Below, in pieces: positions 21,834 to 33,809 of a stretch of DNA of 64,000 nucleotides (the stretch's first letter is position 1; each line of letters begins with the position of its first letter). The stretch is taken from the NCBI RefSeq assembly GCF_003589595.1, contig NW_020654422.1:5541647-5605646 (forward strand). The letters are read 5' to 3'. The DNA is from Hyposmocoma kahamanoa (lineage: Eukaryota; Arthropoda; Insecta; Lepidoptera; Cosmopterigidae). The notes under the pieces were generated by a model that did no database searches, was not told the DNA's origin, and saw nothing but the letters and a program-made list of their open reading frames with translations. The position numbers were made by a program, and so were the translations under genes.

Positions 21834-21921
21834 CTAGTCAGGACTTGAGTATGATTTCTAGTGCTTGAAATCATACTCAAGTTCTGACTTGAGCATTGAG
21901 TAGAGTTCTGGAATACGACCC
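21834..21921. repeat. Fold-back repeat, copy 2
   Basis: 'ggacttgagtatgatttcta' is followed by its inverse ('aaatcatactcaagttctga') and then 'gagcattgagtagagttctg' and 'gaatacgaccctaag', the same 3' block as the copy at 20161-20314. A near-perfect hairpin of about 27 bp is visible. Confidence 0.6.
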
Positions 21922-22410
21922 TAAGATTTCATAAAACCAAAAAAATATTTATGCCTTTATTTGTATTAATAGATGCTAGACTTTATAAAACATAGCCTTT
22001 GTAATGATAATTTGTATTTACCCCGACGAAAACAACATTTTGTCCTAGAATAATATATTATTTTGTATTGGAAAAAAGTAATGTGGTCTCACTGTTCTGC
22101 CATTTTTCTAAACTAGCCGCTGATTTTTTTTTACAGTAGCGCCACTTTCTAGTTGGCTATTAAAATATGAAATAAAAAATAGATGGCATTACAAAAAAAA
22201 AAGATAGTACTAGTGTTGGGCAGTTTTCCGATACATTTCAAATAGTGGTTTGGTGACTTTATAACTGTAGTTGTGTTAATTGTCATGGAGTTGAATGCTT
22301 TGCCGAACATAGATTTCTAGACAAACGATAGAATGCAACAAGGAAAGATAATTCACTCAAAAACTTTACTTTAACACACTAATGTGACATTATACTAGAT
22401 AAGATTAATA

Positions 22411-25400
22411 CTACTTAGCATGTAGAATTATAACAGAGTTGTCCATTTTTAATGATCTTCGAATAGATAGAGGCAGTCTGACAATTAAAAAAAAGAATAG
22501 TTCCAGTGCGCTGAATAGGCCCACGCCTAGGAACATGCTGAAAACGCCACCCAACGATGCTAGAAAGGAAAATCAACATATTATACGACGCCACCAACGT
22601 ACCTGTAACATTGCAAAACAAAAGGGGACTATTGTTGTCATGTTCCTCACTTTAGATCAATAATCATCATCACAATAAAATATATTCTAATTAAGGTTTA
22701 CAATCTGGACATGTTCGAATTATACGGATATCTGGCAAATGTGTTATCATATGTCTCTGTTATTTATCATATCTTCTTTCACAATAAATTTTCTGATCGT
22801 CACACACTCAGCAGAGTTGGCTGTTTTAATTACCATCGGCTATCACCTTTATAACAATCATGATTAAATAATATAGATTATTATCATTCTTATCAATTAT
22901 CAGTGACTCTAGAATAACCTCTACAATCTGAATACGATTGCTTTGCGTATTCGGATAATTCGAATATTTCAAATACGAGTAAGTACTGGAAAAATCTTAG
23001 TTTATTCAGATGATTATTTTATTGTGATAATTAGTTTACGAGACTGATAAAATATGAATATAGGTACCTACTACAAATCGTCGGGCCACTAAGGTTGTAA
23101 AATGTTTTAAAATTAATTATTTATTACAGGCCTTTCTTACTTTGATGACCATGGGAAGTATAAGGAATTCTCTAGTTTAATACCAAATATTAATGTAACG
23201 GTTAAATGTCAAAACATTAAATTCTTTATATATACAGTAAAATGCAACCAACAAAGCAAAGTGAACCAGGTTTCAGTGGACATGCGATTGAAGATCTTGG
23301 ATTGACCAATCGTGACACGCAGACTCAGCACCACAGACGCCGAGTAGTTCACGTCCGCACTACAATATAAACATAACTCTATAATCTTAGAAGTCTATAA
23401 TTATATTTTTCTAAAATATTCATAAATGTGAATGACTTGTAGCTAAAATTACGAGACTCAACATTACAAATATAATGTCTAGCGCCCGGACGGCAATTTG
23501 TTTTAATTTGTCACGATTATCCTTAGATTAAACTTTAGAGAAATGATACGCACAATAAGGAGTCAAAAGTATATTTCGTATCCCGTAACGCCAGTGCCCG
23601 CAACGCTATATTCGATGAAACGAATTTGCACGCAGGCTTGCAGTCGCACATGTCCTGGCCTGTAAATTATTCAAGTTGAAGCCGATTTAAAATAGAACTA
23701 TTATCAGATCAGCGTAAACTACATTGCACCTTTACAATGAAAGTGACCCAATTAAAAAAATAATAAAATGAGTTTACACCGTAAAACAACTTTAAAAATC
23801 ATTGTTCACAAGGTTGTTAATCTGAAACTGACCTATTAAAGGTCGAATAGCAATGATTCAATAAATGGAACTGTCTCATTTTGTTCTTTCAATTTCAAAA
23901 TGCCACTCCCGCGTCAGAATATCAATGCCGCCACTCACACAAAAAGTGACGAGATAGCAATTAAGCCATTTTCGTTCCGTAAATCGTCATTAAAAAAATC
24001 ATTAAATTTTTACAAACGCGAGTCCTTACTTTAAGGACTTTCTTTTACAATTAAAACGATAATTTAATCTTGATAAGGCCATAACGCGTTGTTTAGCTGG
24101 TTAAAATTAAGGAGATTTTATTCTTAATATGTACGTCAAATGATAACAAAAAAGCAAAGTTAAAAAGTGACCGGCGACTAGTTTTCGTAAATTCTATTTT
24201 TAAATTGTTAAATATTAAAATAATTGTAAAGCTGAATGTTTCATCATTATTTTATAAGACTCAAACTTTAGTACTTCAAGAGTACCTAATAAATGAAATA
24301 TAATGAAAATGTCACAACTTTAAATCTTAATTGCGTATTATTCCCGGTAAGTAGAAATTTTGTATTGGGTCACTTTCACTGTAAAGGTGCGACATGTGTT
24401 ATTTATACATATATAGTGCATCTTGAACACATCTAGGGCTGGGAGCCTAGGGTTTACAAAACGAACTTTGTCTTCGACTAAGCAAAAATGGCAAACCAAG
24501 CAAGCTTTTCTTAACGAAATTTGCCTCAATTTAAGCAAGAAATTTAGCTGAAGTCAAAGGTAGTTTTGTAAGTATCAGCCTATATACCGCCTGATTATTG
24601 CTTGTCACGTATTTGTAAGTAAGCGATTACACACCATAATATGATGACTCGCGCGATGACACGCGATAGCATGCTACAATGACAAGACAGAAGGTAGTGA
24701 GCCACCGCTACGTAATAAATGTGTGACCGTCGCAATATGGTCGCAATTTGCTATCATTTCATTAATATAAAAATTTATTATAATAATATTATGTACATTG
24801 GGAGAGTGTAAAAAACGTTTTTTTTGGCGCTTGTCATACTCTGTAGGGTACGGTACGTGGGCGGTGTTCATATTCAGATAGACTTGGTAGACTGAACATG
24901 CAGTTACCACTATTTATCTAGTTGAATATAATAAAATGTTTACTACACTAACATTTATGCATTTTATGGATAGGCTCCACTAGTTTGTTATTATTATTGA
25001 TACAAAGATCGAGATCAACAAAGAAAAATCCTTCAATCTGAATAGACTCGAACCAGCGTCTGTTGCCACAACGGGGCGACCATTCTTACCAACTGAGATA
25101 CAGATCGAGTCATCACGTTACGTCACGTTTTCTTCCATTCTTATATTAAATAGTATAAGAAGTAAAATTCGTTGCCTTGATGCGGACCTAGTTTGACAGT
25201 GGCATGACATGGCATTTGGGTAACACTGCAGGTAGGTAAGCCGTCATTTATGGACTGCTCCGTGTGCATAGGGTCGGAGCAGCCGCACACTTGTTCACGG
25301 CAGTTCATCTACAAACAACATTATATCATTAAAATTTATTTGTAACATGAATTGTTTATTGAAAACCAAATTCGCTCGCCTCGTGACAAAGAAAGGTATA

Positions 25401-28400
25401 ACTGTTTTGACTGCTATTCAGGACGGCCAAAATATTTAGCTACAAAGCTTTTATTAAAAGTTGTAATTAAATACAAATCCATAAAAATGCAAAAACATTT
25501 ATTAATTCTACGTAACCTACTTTGAGGCGTAACAAAAACAGTATCTATATTTCTAATTTATTACATAAGTACATTTCAATTCCACTGCGCTAAATTATAG
25601 CAAATAACAAGAAAACCGGGAATAAATTTCAAACGTTTTATGAAGGCGGCCGGTCATGCATCGGCACGGTGACCTCGCGCCCCACACCGCGGGAAGAGGG
25701 CCGTTCGAGCGCGCGCGAGATCGCCTGTGCGAGCCCACGAGATCCGCCTGTGATCCGCGATGTGTTGGTAAATCGGTGTTTGGCGATTATTCCTTATTTG
25801 ACAGCGTTAATTTGAATGATTAGTATGAATCTATAAAGCGTATGTCCAATTCAAGTACTTATCCCGACCTGTTTTTGTTGAATGATAACACCCACTGGCG
25901 GTTTTTCTTGTGGTTCTTTTTGTTAAGTAAGTTATGTCCACTGCACAATATATAAGTGGCTGCAAAAATAGTTATGCTTTTCTTCACATGATATTTTCGA
26001 ATGGCAGCTCAAACCCATTAGAGCTCTCGCCACACTCCAGACGCCACCCTGCGTGTCGGCCCAAGGACGCCTGAACTCGCCTGTGGGGCGAGCTTGCCTG
26101 TAAAAATCGGCGCGGCGCGGCTCTTGAAATCACGGACCGTGGAAACCCAGCATAATTAAACTTATATCTCGACCTCACTGTCCACGCCACGCCATACAAA
26201 TTCGTAGAATTTAAACGATACGGAACATGGTCGTTATTTCACAGGAGTCAAATAGCAGTATTAGCAGTAGGTCAGTAGGCAATATTTAGTATGGCAAGGA
26301 ATTCGGCGATGGCAACTTGCATTTTCGGATAAAATTTTCAGACGTTATGTATGGAGAAACCGGTGTTACTAAATTAGATTGTCCGACAAAAATAAAATAT
26401 TATTGATACAGATAAGTTTTAGGTACTATATTTAGCACCGATTAACCAATTCCATTAGTTACCTGACATTTTGTCCTAGAATATCCCTGGTCAGCGACAC
26501 AAGACCCTGTGACGAGTCTGTCCGCGTCTTTGTCCTGCACGGAAGTGAACTTTAGCTGTGCGATGTAGTAGCGGCCTCTGTCGATGGGGTGCGTTGACAC
26601 GGCGCTGGCGTCTTCGCTGGAGTACTTCGAGAAGAACTATAGAATATATGTTTTAATGCACATTGCGGTGTTCTTTTAATGATGTTGGCTGTTTCCGCAG
26701 CTCACACGTAATGGGTTTGATTTCGTAAACAAAACTCTTTTTAAAAACAATAACAATTAGGCAGAGATTATCAGGTCGTTCGTGCATGGTTGCCTCAGTA
26801 ATTCACATTTAACATGATTATGTACCCATGGCTATGGTTACAATAAATACTTTAACTTAACACTATGTCAGTAAATATCTGTTTCGATTAATATAGATAC
26901 TTTCCCCTGCAGGGTGGGTCACCATTGTCTCATAAAGATAAGCCAAGCGTGTCAGAAAAGTTTCAGGTCTTATGATTTGTTCCAGATGTTTGTTAGAGGG
27001 TTTAACAATCTGCACACTTGCAAATAAATAATTACCTAAACTCACCTGGTAATAATAACTATCATTCCCATGGACGTTTTTCAACACCACATCTAATATC
27101 GTATTAAGCGATATTTTTGACCGTGACGTGGTTTTTGTTATTTCCGTGCCTCTGAAATAGCAGACACTCAATTAAATATTAAACAAGGTACACTTTACTG
27201 ACCAATGTATTAATATTGAAAATAAATAGAACAGATATAAAGATAAGACAAACTTACGTTTTTGAGGACATAACACAACATGCCCCAGCCCAGGCGATGA
27301 GTTGTTTCTGAAACAGGTGACTACACGGCAGCATATTATCTTGTAGTCGACATCTCAACATTAGCTCATTGCACATTGGCGTGTGGGTCATTATTGCCTC
27401 CGAGAATGTCATATTGTGAGATATTAACAAATTTTCTAATATAAGCAAATTTCCTTTTGATGTAATTTTTTTTTCTAGTAATTTTTGTATTATAAATGCG
27501 ACTAGGTCTGTATTGTTTGTTAACCACAATGCTGAAGTATTGGCGGTTCTGAAAAAGAAATGAAAGCGAAAAAATAGCTCTATTACCTATGTATGTAGCT
27601 CATACTTAGTATAGTGTAGAAGTCGCCATCCCCGGAGTACAAAATGATAATCGCAACAAAGTAATATTTCCGGAAAAATAAAAAACATGTTTTCATTGAT
27701 AAGTTATTAAATACTGAACGTAGGTAGATTAATAGTTAGCTTTAAGGAAATAATATTTTTTGTGCATTCTAAATTATAAATGAAACAGCCGTAATTTAAG
27801 CCAAAATGGAGATATTTCAATAACAAATAAATAGTCAAAGTCAATCATCATGTCAGATTTATATTGTGGATCATTGACTTACAAATAAATGGACGACGGG
27901 TCTAATACAAAAACCACGAAAAAAATGTCCCAAGTCAACCTATTCGAAATTTAAATTGTAATGTCATCGCAGTATCGCGCTGTCAGTAGAACAAATGAAG
28001 ACTAAAGCGGAGTGTCGCGCTCTGTATACGATTTTAGCGCCTTACAAGTGTGGACACTTTTTAGCGCGGACCCGACGTCCATATAATTGTAAGTCAATGT
28101 TGTGGATTATCATTTTATTCTCGTTGTGTATGACAATCAACTTTTGCTTTATTTTGCTTTATTATACGAACAGCCCGAACAGTTTGAAATGAGAATAAAA
28201 TACTATTGTCATTTGTCATATTAAGAAACGTAACTCATTAAGTTTAATATTATCATATAACCTTATTCTTGTGCACTTGGGCATGGGTAGGGAATGTGTA
28301 TTATTTTGTTATTCCGTAAGTAACTGCTTAAAAATCACGAAAATAAATTGAAAAGATGTATAAAGATCCTAAAGATCTTAAATATGATATAACACTAAAA

Positions 28401-28655
28401 CTGTGATAATGGCAGTTATCTTTTTGTTCTCCGGGGATGGCGAGTAAGTATAATGTAACAACTTACAGACTTTGGGCGATAACATTAGCGGTAGTATGAG
28501 GAGTCAAGCAGATGCCAACCAAGGGCATTGGTTGAACTAGATCCTGAGCTTGGAGGGTAAGCAGAGCCGGCACTTGAAGAAAACGCGCCCACAAAACTGC
28601 GAACAGTGCGCCTGCGCAGCTTGCGCTTACGATGCACCACATGATCCAAACTATG
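22411..28655 (-). CDS. Pickpocket-type DEG/ENaC sodium channel subunit (N-terminus missing, at least 8 exons)
   Basis: Minus-strand exons: 28655-28467 (or from 28706), 27548-27258, 27151-27046, 26636-26463, 25308-25188, 23659 to 23605 or 23590, 23359-23253 and 22559-22411 (stop TAG). Phases agree throughout. DEG/ENaC subunits form trimeric, amiloride-sensitive cation channels in the plasma membrane. Seen: TM1 'IVWIMWCIVSASCAGALF'; post-TM1 'QPMPLVGICLTPH'; the finger Cys block 'MLRCRLQDNMLPCSHLFQ' with 'GACC'; 'CREQVCGCSDP'; 'CDCKPACKF'; and pore/TM2 'SSLGGVFSMFLGVGLFSALE', matching the GxS/TM2 region although the usual Ser is Gly here. The family's 'CCxFN' is 'CCVMS'. The last internal donor is a weak GTTGGT, but the phase is right. 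The cytoplasmic His-Gly exon was not found upstream. Confidence 0.85.
24973..25110 (-). mobile_element. tRNA-derived SINE, family B (inverted)
   Basis: The minus strand has an A-box-like ATCTCAGTTGGTAAGAATGG, a B box CTGGTTCGAGTCTA, and a 'caataataataacaaactagtgga' tail like the other family B copies. It sits in a channel-gene intron. Confidence 0.7.
25610..26220. other. GC-rich intronic stretch, unidentified
   Basis: Two GC-rich patches (about 25645-25760 and 26000-26175) stand out inside an AT-rich intron of the channel gene. The minus-strand ORF at 25984-26199 has no start in good context and shows no motif I recognise. CpG-rich repeats of this size are common in these genomes. No function assigned. 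Confidence 0.35.
27872..28099. mobile_element. hAT-type MITE, copy 2, with 8-bp target duplication
   Basis: It has the same ends as the 15490-15775 copy (CATTGACTTAC..GTAAGTCAATG) and a shared interior ('gacgggtctaatacaaaaac', 'gcgcggacccgacgtccat'), but is 228 bp long because of internal deletions. It is flanked by the exact 8-bp duplication TTGTGGAT (27864-27871 and 28100-28107). It lies in the intron between the first two recognised channel exons. Confidence 0.88.
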
Positions 28656-28954
28656 CTGGGGTATTGCGTGAAAAATGTCAATTGAGTATGAAAAAACTCA
28701 TCTACTTTTTTATATAATAGGGGTTTAAATATGAAATTGCCGATTTATTTTACTGGCCACTTTAAATTAAAATTAAACCTGTATGGTGTCCGATTTCAGA
28801 GTGAAACGTTTTTCACACGAAAAGTAAAACATGCTTAACTTAAAAAACATGATATTTGATTGTTCGACTTTCAATTGTTTTTACATTCAGCTTTTAACAT
28901 GAAGACAGATACAGCGAAAATCTGAGTACCTAATTTTCGAATACGAATTTTCAC

Positions 28955-29542
28955 ATGGAGTTAACGTAGCAGAAACTGTCAATGCTGTATTTGGAGAGGA
29001 TAGGGCATACGCAAATACGGCAAACGCCGGCAATACGGCAAATTACGACTTGAAGAAAGAACCACGAGGAAGACCAGTCACAAATGTAAATAACGTTGAA
29101 TTGAAGGTAATGATCGAAGGCGATCCGTATCAAACTACCACGAAACGTCATGGTTTAATGTTAGCATACCCACAATATGACATATGGCGTTTGAATAATG
29201 ACGACGGAACTCGCAGCAAAACAGCTTCACCGTTATTGCTCTATGATAAATTGATAACGCAACACCTCACACTGCTTGAGAAACAGTTTTACTACTACAA
29301 GACCTGCAGATATAAATTATCCATCATCCTACATATTCGTCGGACCTCGCCCCGACCGACTACCATTTTTTCCCGCAATTTGATTTTTTTTGTATGGAAA
29401 TAAAATTCCCAGGAAGCAGTACAAAAATCCCTTCACACAGCTGTGGAGTCCAGGTCTCCAGAGTTCTATCGCAAAGGTTTAAATGACCTTCCGATTACAT
29501 GGCAGAAATGTATAGACAACAAGGGAAAAAACTTTGATTAAA
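28955..29542 (+). pseudogene. Internally deleted mariner-like transposase
   Basis: The N-terminal HTH part is legible ('AVFGEDR', 'LKKEPRGRPVTNVNN', 'MIEGDPYQTTTK'). After a large deletion the C-terminal part appears around 29330-29540: an 'RRTSPRPT'-like remnant of SPDLAPTD, 'EIKFPG', and near the end 'AEMYRQQGKK'-like text around the stop at about 29539. The catalytic core is missing and frames are shifted. A non-functional mariner relic. Confidence 0.6.
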
Positions 29543-29841
29543 CAAATATATTTAATCTTAAAAAAAATTGTTTTAATTTTTCAGTGCGAAACGGCAATTT
29601 CATACTTTAACCCCTAATACAAATAACAAAAGAAACACAGACATTTTTTATAGTTACAATTCTCTATCATTCTTCCGCATGGCTAATGTAAAGTAATAAT
29701 ACTAATAATAAATCTTGCAACGCACATTGTTTGTAAATATTAGAAAAACGCGCGTCCAATTTCTTATTTTTTTGCCCGTTTACGCTCGTATTACCTAAGT
29801 TACGCCACGAGCGGGCCAAAACGTATGATGATTATGTATGT

Positions 29842-30018
29842 ATGGAAGATGGTGAGTCTTTTACGAGCCCAGATTTTATGAGGTGTAGAGCATCCCCCGT
29901 CTACCCGTCAAGGCTTGATGAATCCAAGTTTTCTCTGATATCTCCTCGTTCATTTGACGAAAATAAACGCTGTGTTTATTTTAAAGAAGCTCAAAGATAT
30001 AACGAGTTAAAACTTAAG
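29842..30018 (+). CDS. Putative first coding exon of an unknown gene
   Basis: ATG at 29842 opens 59 codons ending exactly at AAG|GTAAGT, a strong donor at 30019. The product is polar and Ser/Pro-rich ('ESFTSPDFMRC', 'SLISPRSFDENKRCVYFK') with no domain I recognise. Composition looks like protein rather than random AT-rich frame. It may belong with the ORF at 30874-31128, but no simple direct join is in phase, so an intermediate exon would be needed. Promoter and 5' UTR unknown. Confidence 0.4.
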
Positions 30019-30873
30019 GTAAGTGTGCTTGACACTATAAAAAGAAATTTGCTGTATTCATAGGACAACTCAGGAACATGTTATAGTATAGCTGTTTACC
30101 TATACACTACACTCTATTACACTTTTAGCAATTATCAAGGTATTTCAGACGGGGTATGTGGACACTGGATATTTTTAAATTGCTAATGAATATGTAACTT
30201 ACCATAAGTTGATGGTCATAATTACTTAAACATGATTTAATATGTTTAAATAATAACAGTAGGTACCTATTTTCAAGTTTATTAGGAAATTGAGACTACC
30301 ACACAACTTCGCGGTATTTACAAAGGCGGCTACTGGGTCCAATAACATTTAAGATTTAAATTCAACTTAATGTAATTTGGGATATTCTTATCGCAAATAA
30401 ATCCAAAAAAAATGAGGAAATAGGTCGGCCCCACAATCGAGTTGCTGTAACATTATCCAACCAACGTAGTACCTACTTGCTACGCGGCGGGGATTTGTGG
30501 AATAAAGTTTTATAAAGTATTAATATCCCCACCAGTGGGGATTTTTTGTAGGAATTTGTGGCAAAAACCATCACATCTTTGTGTAACTGCCGAATAGCGG
30601 AGTCATCCAATTTCAGAATTTTAGAAAAAACCATGAGACGTCTAAAATTGACAGCAATTATTTTTATCACCTACATATATTACTTCATAAGTAGAACTGA
30701 AATTATTTTCAGATATTATAGGACCTAAATTGTTTAGTATTATTATAGAAAATAACGTTTATAATATTCTATAAATAGTCCGTTCTAGTTTATTCTAAAA
30801 GAAATTCAAGTCGATCTCCGTAGTGTAATCATTCTATCTGAACGAATCATGCCAAGAAATATCTAAAAACTGA

Positions 30874-31128
30874 ATGTCTTGTTGTAAATGTAGTGTAGAC
30901 AGAGAACACTCACCGATCTATATAATATGGGGAGATTATATATTTGAAACCATGCAACGTAGTATTCTTCAAGAAATGCTGCAGGCATCGGCCGATAGCA
31001 CTCTTCATTTCACTGTTTCCTATCACGTATTGACACTGTTAACGACAAAGATTCTTGAAGGGCGCATTATGTCTGCATTCACTGATTTTCTGATAGCATT
31101 CTACGGATTTGAGGGCGTGATAGACTAA
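30874..31128 (+). CDS. Putative last exon of an unknown gene
   Basis: This open frame ends at TAA 31128, with AATAAA at 31205-31210, 77 bp later. It encodes 'IIWGDYIFETMQRS', 'EMLQASADSTLHFTVSYHVL' and 'AFTDFLIAFYGFEGVID', an amphipathic-looking chain with no recognised motif. Candidate acceptors lie at about 30889-30900 (GTAG and ACAG), so the true exon may start after the listed ATG. Possibly the 3' exon of the gene starting at 29842. Confidence 0.4.
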   Translation: MSCCKCSVDREHSPIYIIWGDYIFETMQRSILQEMLQASADSTLHFTVSYHVLTLLTTKILEGRIMSAFTDFLIAFYGFEGVID

Positions 31129-31204
31129 TGTACCTGCTATCGAATAATAACTTCTACTGTATAGGATGTTAAAAAAAGCACTATTTTAAGCGAGCTTGGT
31201 CTAT

Positions 31205-31210
31205 AATAAA
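31205..31210 (+). terminator. AATAAA signal after the unknown ORF
   Basis: AATAAA, 77 bp downstream of the TAA at 31126-31128, supports the idea that 30874-31128 is a real 3' exon, but single hexamers are frequent in AT-rich DNA. Confidence 0.3.
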
Positions 31211-33207
31211 AATATAAAATACCTACATCTTCCACAATAATGTTATAACTTTTGACATCTCAAAGTGTTCCAAAAATATCGTTTTGGTTGAGACTGCGTC
31301 ACGGCAGCAATTACGTTGATTAGAAGTGCTCTAAAAACCACGTGGGACCGAAGCTTCACATTGCGATAGTTGAGTGTCCATTTGTGCACCACTTGCGAAA
31401 TTTTGATAGGCTGTTAACGGCTGCACAGCTGTGACGTGACCGCATCTCGACTATATAAGTTGAAATGAAATAGTTGAACTGAAATATTCTCATAATAAAT
31501 TAAACTATTCTTTCGGATTTAAATCACGCACTTTCATATACTTGTTTTTTAATCAAACCAATTCTCAAGTCCTTTACAGGTCACGGCTGACTAGTATATT
31601 TAGTACCTAAGTTCATTTCCTATGTGTAACAATCGCGAAAACTTAAAAAGTCGATATATTTCCTCATATCTTTCTTTTCGCAAGTTACATAAAGTTGAAT
31701 TTAAAGCTTAAATGTTAAAGTTGATTTGTTCTTGCCCCTGTATTATAACTTATGTAAGTATATATAATAACAATAAAATATCAAAAATTTACATACCCAG
31801 TCAGCAATTGTTTAATAAATTGTTTAATGTGTGACCTGAGGAAGGTGCGAGAAAGATGTGGGCCAAGAAAGACCGGGAGAGTTGGTGGGCTTAGGGGGTG
31901 GCTTATATGTAGCAGTGGAGTGTATAAGATCATTGTACTGCACTGTTACTTTTTATAACATCAAATACACTTGTAATGCTTTTAACTTGTCAGGGTCAAG
32001 TTTCATTAAAATAAAAACGATGTTTATTTTTGCCCCACAACCTGTGGGCAGGGGGCAGGATATCCACCTCATGGAGTCTTTGAGCGTTCTAAATCTCGCA
32101 TCACCTTCGGCTAAGTACTTGTATATGAATCATCTTGTAATACATTTATAATACATTCTAATATAACACATACATTGTGAATGCGCTTGCTCTTGGTTAT
32201 TGAAAAATTAGAATCATAGAAAAAATTTCAATAGCAATAACATTTTTTTAAATTTTTAAATAAAATTGTGATTCAAAGGAAAATAGACAGTATCTTTTTT
32301 AATCATCTGTATAGCCATAGTAGTAGCAACACGACAACATGTTCAAGTAACAACCATCATGGACATTCAGTTGGTAATTTCAGATTAGGATCTATAGTCC
32401 GAATGTATAGGAGCACGCAAAGTAGGCGAAGTTTCACACTCAAATAATCTTTTATTTCATATGTAAGGAAATTACCATTGAAATCGTCACATTGACTTAA
32501 TTCTACCACTCATTCGTAACCCAGGTTTCCCTGAGAAGAATGAGTATAAACTCTAGGTGTTGCTCTTCACTAAACTGAACCCTCTAAATCTTCGGTGTGA
32601 AGTTCTGTTTCACTATAATTTTAAACCTCGTAAATGACGAATATCAACTGGAATATTATAGAAGCATACACTTTGCCCCATAAATGAATTTTTGACTTTG
32701 TGAAGACGATTGTTAAGAACAGTAAATTTTTTGTTAATTCCTCGTATTAATGTTTGTCACTATTTTTCCTTAACAAAAACTATATTCTTCTTAACATAAA
32801 TTACATTTTCACAAATGTACTAAAACGCTGATGGAAGAATGTTAATTCCTACAAACTCACAGAACAATAGAATACAGTACTAGTGCTTAGTGAGCGTGTC
32901 ACGTGTGCCAACAGCACGTGGAGTTTCATACACTTGAGGTCGCTTTCACTCTCGCTTTGTACGTTATGGTCGCGTCAATTACTTTGCGCAAAACTTCTGA
33001 TTGTATTTAATTTGAATAAATGTTCAATTTTCTGTTTATCGTAATATATTTTTGTTACAAGAAATGAAAGTAAATCTTATACCGCTGCAATACGGTCGCT
33101 TCTCTTTTAAATAACTAAATAAACATCTCGAATTAGTTTTCGTTCAACTGTTGATCGCTAGATGGGAGAACATAGCTTGTAAATGCAATATAAATATTTT
33201 TTTTTCT
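31211..33207. other. Stretch without recognised genes
   Basis: Only a decayed Penelope-like flank (31500-31670, with 'caatcgcgaaaact') and AT-rich sequence were seen. The 97-codon ORF at 31858-32151 shows no similarity I can name. Confidence 0.5.
31500..31670 (+). repeat. Decayed Penelope-like flank
   Basis: It contains 'gatttaaatcacgc', 'tcaaaccaattctcaag', 'cctttacaggtcacggctga' and 'taacaatcgcgaaaac', in the same order as the flank at 9355-9460 and its surroundings. Strongly diverged, no ORF. Confidence 0.5.
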
Positions 33208-33445
33208 CTTTTTCTCATAGATGGCGCTATGACTAAAAAGTCGTTGGAAAAACCAAATACAAAGATACGACGCAAGCACATAGAAAAATTCGTGAGATCC
33301 GCTGGTTCGTTCCGTGGCTTAGTTGGTATAGCGTCTGGTACGGTAAGCTAGAAGACGTCGGTTCGAATCCGGCCGGATCGAAGGAATTTTTTCTGAGTGT
33401 TCGATCTTTGTATTAATAATTATAACAAACTAGTGGAATAATTTC
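33208..33445 (+). mobile_element. tRNA-derived SINE, family B
   Basis: It begins near 'ttctcatagatggcgctatg' and continues with GGCTTAGTTGGTATAGCGTC (A box), GACGTCGGTTCGAATCCGGC (B box) and the family tail 'aataattataacaaactagtgga'. The copy at 33560-33782 is nearly identical, including the 5' extension, so the two may derive from a local duplication. Confidence 0.8.
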
Positions 33446-33559
33446 ACAAATTTTTATTGAATATCAATTCAATAAAAATTTGAAATACAGTGAATAGCGA
33501 CATCTCTCGCCAGGTCTGGTAACTGTAAATATACATATCTAACTGGGTAATAAAACTTT

Positions 33560-33782
33560 CATAGATTTCTCATAGATGGCGCTACGACTAAAAGTCGTTG
33601 AAAAAACCAAATACAAAGATACGATGCAAGCACATAGAAAAATTCGTGAGGTCCGCTGGTTCGTTCCGTGGTTTAGTTGGTATAGCGTCTGCCACGGTAA
33701 GCTAGAAGACGTCGGTTCGAATCCGGCCGGATCGAAGGAATTTCTTCTGAGTGTTCGATCTTTGTATTAATAATTATAACAA
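33560..33782 (+). mobile_element. tRNA-derived SINE, family B, neighbouring copy
   Basis: Almost identical to the copy 350 bp upstream: 'ctcatagatggcgctacgac', GTTTAGTTGGTATAGCGTCTG, GTCGGTTCGAATCCGGCCGG, tail ending 'taataattataacaa'. Confidence 0.8.
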
Positions 33783-33809
33783 TGCAATATAAAATCAAAA
33801 CGTCATTAC

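Larger units (their letters stand above)
19552..22410. other. Intergenic stretch between UTP11 and the channel gene
   Basis: No conserved exon seen. It contains two fold-back repeats (20161-20314 and 21834-21921) and a SINE (21039-21258). UTP11 starts at 19551 (-) and the channel gene ends at 22411 (-), so the UTP11 promoter should lie just above 19551. The ORFs here are short and without recognisable similarity. Confidence 0.6.

Noticed and set aside
25984..26199. 71-codon ORF on the minus strand as an extra channel exon
   Set aside because: The channel exons on both sides join in phase without it, and it shows no channel motif.
33310..33390. tRNA gene at GGTTCGAATCC
   Set aside because: Part of repeated SINE family B with identical downstream sequence at several loci; no intact cloverleaf end.
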